Below are positions 62,110-64,000 of a stretch of 64,000 nucleotides of DNA, one piece after another (the first letter of the stretch is position 1; each line of letters starts with the position of its first letter). Made by a program: the position numbers and the translations under genes. This DNA comes from an uncultured Bacteroidaceae bacterium (GTDB lineage: Bacteria; Bacteroidota; Bacteroidia; Bacteroidales; Bacteroidaceae), in contig CALULY010000005.1 of assembly GCA_944321635.1 (NCBI GenBank), positions 1 through 64,000 on the forward strand, written 5' to 3'. Under the pieces are notes generated by a model. The model was not told where the DNA came from, ran no database searches, and was given only the letters and a program-made list of their open reading frames with translations.

Positions 62110-62117
62110 CAAATGTA
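62110..62117 (-). promoter_or_regulatory. -7 promoter element of the paired aldo/keto reductase genes
   Basis: The minus strand reads TACATTTG, an exact TAnnTTTG, 26 bases before the ATG at 62084. Confidence 0.55.
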
Positions 62118-62182
62118 GCATGGCGCGCAAGGCAGGGTGTTATGCCAATTGGCGTAAGATTTTCACTTTTCGTGGATTAGTC

Positions 62183-62190
62183 TAACTTTG
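62183..62190 (+). promoter_or_regulatory. -7 promoter element of the AraC gene
   Basis: TAACTTTG, an exact TAnnTTTG, 29 bases before the ATG at 62219. With 62110-62117 it forms a divergent promoter pair about 65 bp apart. Confidence 0.55.
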
Positions 62191-62218
62191 CGGCCGACGG
62201 CATCGATACACTGGGGAC

Positions 62219-63037
62219 ATGGCAACAGGCATAAACGACGGATTGGCGTTCATCGACGGCATAGGCGACATTGATTTCAGCAGCGGCACAGGCGACGTCC
62301 TGCACCTGCTCTGCACGGCGGGAGGGATGAGTTTCATGTTCCAGGACGTGCGATACAATGTCGGGCGCGGCGACTACGCCATCATCACCAACACAGGCCT
62401 CGTGACGGGGGCGGCGGCATCGCACGATTTCGACGGCATAGTGATGCGCTTGTCCGAGACCTACGTCGCCTCGCTGGCGTTGCGCAGCAACTACGGGGTC
62501 ACAGGACACCTCTCCCTGCTGCAAAACCCGGTGATGAAGTTGTCCGGGCATGACTTCAATGTCTGCCTGGATGCCATGCGCAACCTCAGGGCAAGGTTGG
62601 CAGACGACGGGCACATCTTCCGCGAAGAGATGTTGCAACACTTGCTGATGGCGCACATACTCGACCTATACGACATCCACGCCAGGAGCCATGCCCACGC
62701 CAAAGTGCCGCAACGCGCTGCCGAACTGATGGAGCGGTTCATCAGGCTGCTCTACGGCGGCGAACACTTGCGATGCCGCGACCTGTCACACTACGCCTCA
62801 CTGCTGTGCATCACGCCGCATTACCTGACGGAAATAAGCAAAAAAGCCAGCGGCAAGCCTGCCACCTACTGGATAGGCCGCTTCACGCTGCACGAAGTCA
62901 CAAAGTTGCTCACACGGAAAGAGATGCCGCTGTCGGAAGTGGCGGAACGACTTAACTTCGCCTCGTTGTCCTACTTCAGCCGCTACGTGCAAAAACACCT
63001 CGGGATGCCGCCATCAGCATTCCGCAACCGCAAGTGA
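62219..63037 (+). CDS. AraC-family transcriptional regulator
   Basis: The 272-residue product has an N-terminal cupin-like sensor (to about 150; HLLCTAGGMSFMFQDVRYNVGRGDYAIITNTGLV) and a C-terminal double helix-turn-helix: LLCITPHYLTEISKKASGKPATYWIGRFTLHEVTKLL (first) and MPLSEVAERLNFASLSYFSRYVQKHLGMPPSAFR (second). It is transcribed away from the two aldo/keto reductases and is their likely activator. An inducing ligand cannot be named. Confidence 0.92.
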   Translation: MATGINDGLAFIDGIGDIDFSSGTGDVLHLLCTAGGMSFMFQDVRYNVGRGDYAIITNTGLVTGAAASHDFDGIVMRLSETYVASLALRSNYGVTGHLSLLQNPVMKLSGHDFNVCLDAMRNLRARLADDGHIFREEMLQHLLMAHILDLYDIHARSHAHAKVPQRAAELMERFIRLLYGGEHLRCRDLSHYASLLCITPHYLTEISKKASGKPATYWIGRFTLHEVTKLLTRKEMPLSEVAERLNFASLSYFSRYVQKHLGMPPSAFRNRK

Positions 63038-63081
63038 CACGCCACACGGCAGGCACGTCAGATGATACAGCCCCGCCCCGC

Positions 63082-63846
63082 TCACTCAAAAAGCAACTCC
63101 ACGAAGTCAAACATCGACCACACCGTGTCATTGAGACGCTTGAAGTTGTCCTTGTTTTCCCGCCGCGCGTGCCGGGCTGGCTTGGGGATGACGTTGAGCG
63201 TCGAACTGCGCCTCCATATATATTGGTCGATGGGCGGCTCGTCGGGCAGGTTGCGCGCCACCTTGTCCCAACCGACCTTGGAGCGGCCGCAGACGAAACT
63301 GACATTGACATAGCGTGCCACGAGCGTGATGGCGTACTCCTGGAACCAATCATAGTCATCTGTCCTGCGCCACGGCAAGAGACTGTTCTCCAGCATCAGA
63401 CGCACGACGGCATCACCACGCGAGTCAAGGAAACGAAGTGCCGCCTCAATGTCGGCATCATAGCGGATGCGGCCATGGGCAGCGACCGCCGCGCCCCCGT
63501 CACCCTGCCTCACACGGAAATCAAACAGGCGCACCCCGAGCGCATACTGCTCCTCGATGCCAAGTGTCTGGCAGCGGTTGCGCCTCTCGACCACCCCAGG
63601 CGAGCCGTTGAGCGGTGCAGCGTACGTAAGACTGTTGTGTGACGCCAGTTTGACCGGGACGGCACGCACGGTGTCCCCCTTGGTCATCCTGGCACGGACG
63701 CGCCCCAGGCGCACAGGCCTCGGGCGAATCGTGTCGGCATCGCACGCGGCAGCACAAACATCCGCCCCCGAGGCAAACGCCATTGACACGAAGAAAGAGA
63801 AAAACAGCAAAAACAGCACTTTTGATTCAAACCCAGCCCTTAGCAT
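63082..63846 (-). CDS. secreted PI-PLC X-domain-like phosphodiesterase
   Basis: The 254-residue product has a signal peptide (about residues 1-25) and a TIM-barrel-like PLC domain. The two catalytic histidines appear in VKLASHNSLTYAAPL (about 70) and AAVAAHGRIRYDADIEAAL (about 119). GVRLFDFRVRQGD before the second one is the metal- or substrate-binding strand, and DAVVRLMLENSL follows. Bacterial relatives cleave phosphatidylinositol or its glycans. The start codon is ATG 63846. It converges on the AraC gene. Confidence 0.82.
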   Translation of the reverse strand: MLRAGFESKVLFLLFFSFFVSMAFASGADVCAAACDADTIRPRPVRLGRVRARMTKGDTVRAVPVKLASHNSLTYAAPLNGSPGVVERRNRCQTLGIEEQYALGVRLFDFRVRQGDGGAAVAAHGRIRYDADIEAALRFLDSRGDAVVRLMLENSLLPWRRTDDYDWFQEYAITLVARYVNVSFVCGRSKVGWDKVARNLPDEPPIDQYIWRRSSTLNVIPKPARHARRENKDNFKRLNDTVWSMFDFVELLFE

Positions 63847-64000
63847 ATCCTTTTGTTTTGTCCTAACCGCCGCAATGTAGGCATTTCAACACTCACACCA
63901 AGTTAAGAAAACATATAAACTGTTGCATTTGCCTGCGCACCACGCACCAGCCACGCGCCGAGTGACAGTTAAATGAGGATAAATGATTGCCAAAAACTTT
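63847..64000. other. intergenic region at the window end
   Basis: Leader region of the PI-PLC-like gene. I see no further gene or clear motif before the window ends. Confidence 0.4.

Overview
The window is chromosomal DNA of a GC-rich member of the Bacteroidales. The evidence is family-level gene content (rimP-nusA-infB, the DUF1599-DoxX-tpiA-SPOR-folE cluster, a fused FtcD), outer-membrane lipoproteins with acidic residues after the lipid cysteine, a protein with a type IX secretion sorting tail, a TonB-dependent receptor with a carboxypeptidase-like plug extension, and many copies of the Bacteroidetes -7 promoter element TAnnTTTG. The genus cannot be fixed from this sequence. No rRNA, tRNA, insertion sequence, phage or CRISPR array was found.

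Layout. 1-4680 (+): end of murA, rimM, an M23-like protein with a degraded active site, dxr and rseP. 5341-9095 (-): DUF1599 protein, DoxX protein, tpiA, SPOR protein and folE. 9223-13752 (-): LysM/M23 hydrolase, EamA exporter, purC and phoH. 13876-20417 (-): the complete histidine degradation operon ftcD-hutU-hutH-hutI. 20793-25933 (+): a large secreted adhesin-like protein and an acyl-CoA ligase. 26546-31693 (-): TonB receptor, beta-helix lipoprotein and secreted purple acid phosphatase, probably one nutrient-scavenging operon. 32765-39162 (+): an uncharacterised cell-envelope cassette of two LPP20-type proteins, a PEGA/beta-barrel protein, a transglutaminase-like protein and an acidic small membrane protein. 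39374-43712 (+): redox and resistance genes (SDR, flavodoxin-like, YdcZ-type exporter, aldo/keto reductase, GNAT) ending in a broken AraC regulator. 43880-46279 (+): a highly structured RNA element resembling HEARO/omega RNA without an IscB gene, followed by an EcoRI-type adenine methyltransferase and a DUF262-HNH nuclease, a likely defence unit. 47016-51767 (-): rimP-nusA-infB. 51902-55844 (-): YgjP-type metalloprotease, riboflavin synthase and a TPR-like protein. 56124-60095 (+): two tiny membrane proteins, rlmN, pdxA and a choloylglycine-hydrolase-family amidase. 60342-63846: two aldo/keto reductases (-) diverging from an AraC regulator (+), and a PI-PLC-like protein (-).

The intergenic DNA is unusually structured. 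Several unrelated sequence families share a 21-22 bp period, equal to two helical turns: three dispersed copies of one element (about 4936-5150, 10360-10580, 26140-26316) and single arrays at 31951-32034, 56571-56658 and 60140-60205. A separate family forms an array of eight 28-bp palindromes about 65 bp apart (46368-46918), with one isolated copy at 26064-26091 next to one of the 22-bp elements.

The best candidates for something undescribed are the HEARO-like RNA joined to the methyltransferase/nuclease pair, the LPP20/PEGA/transglutaminase envelope cassette, and the family of 22-bp-period arrays.
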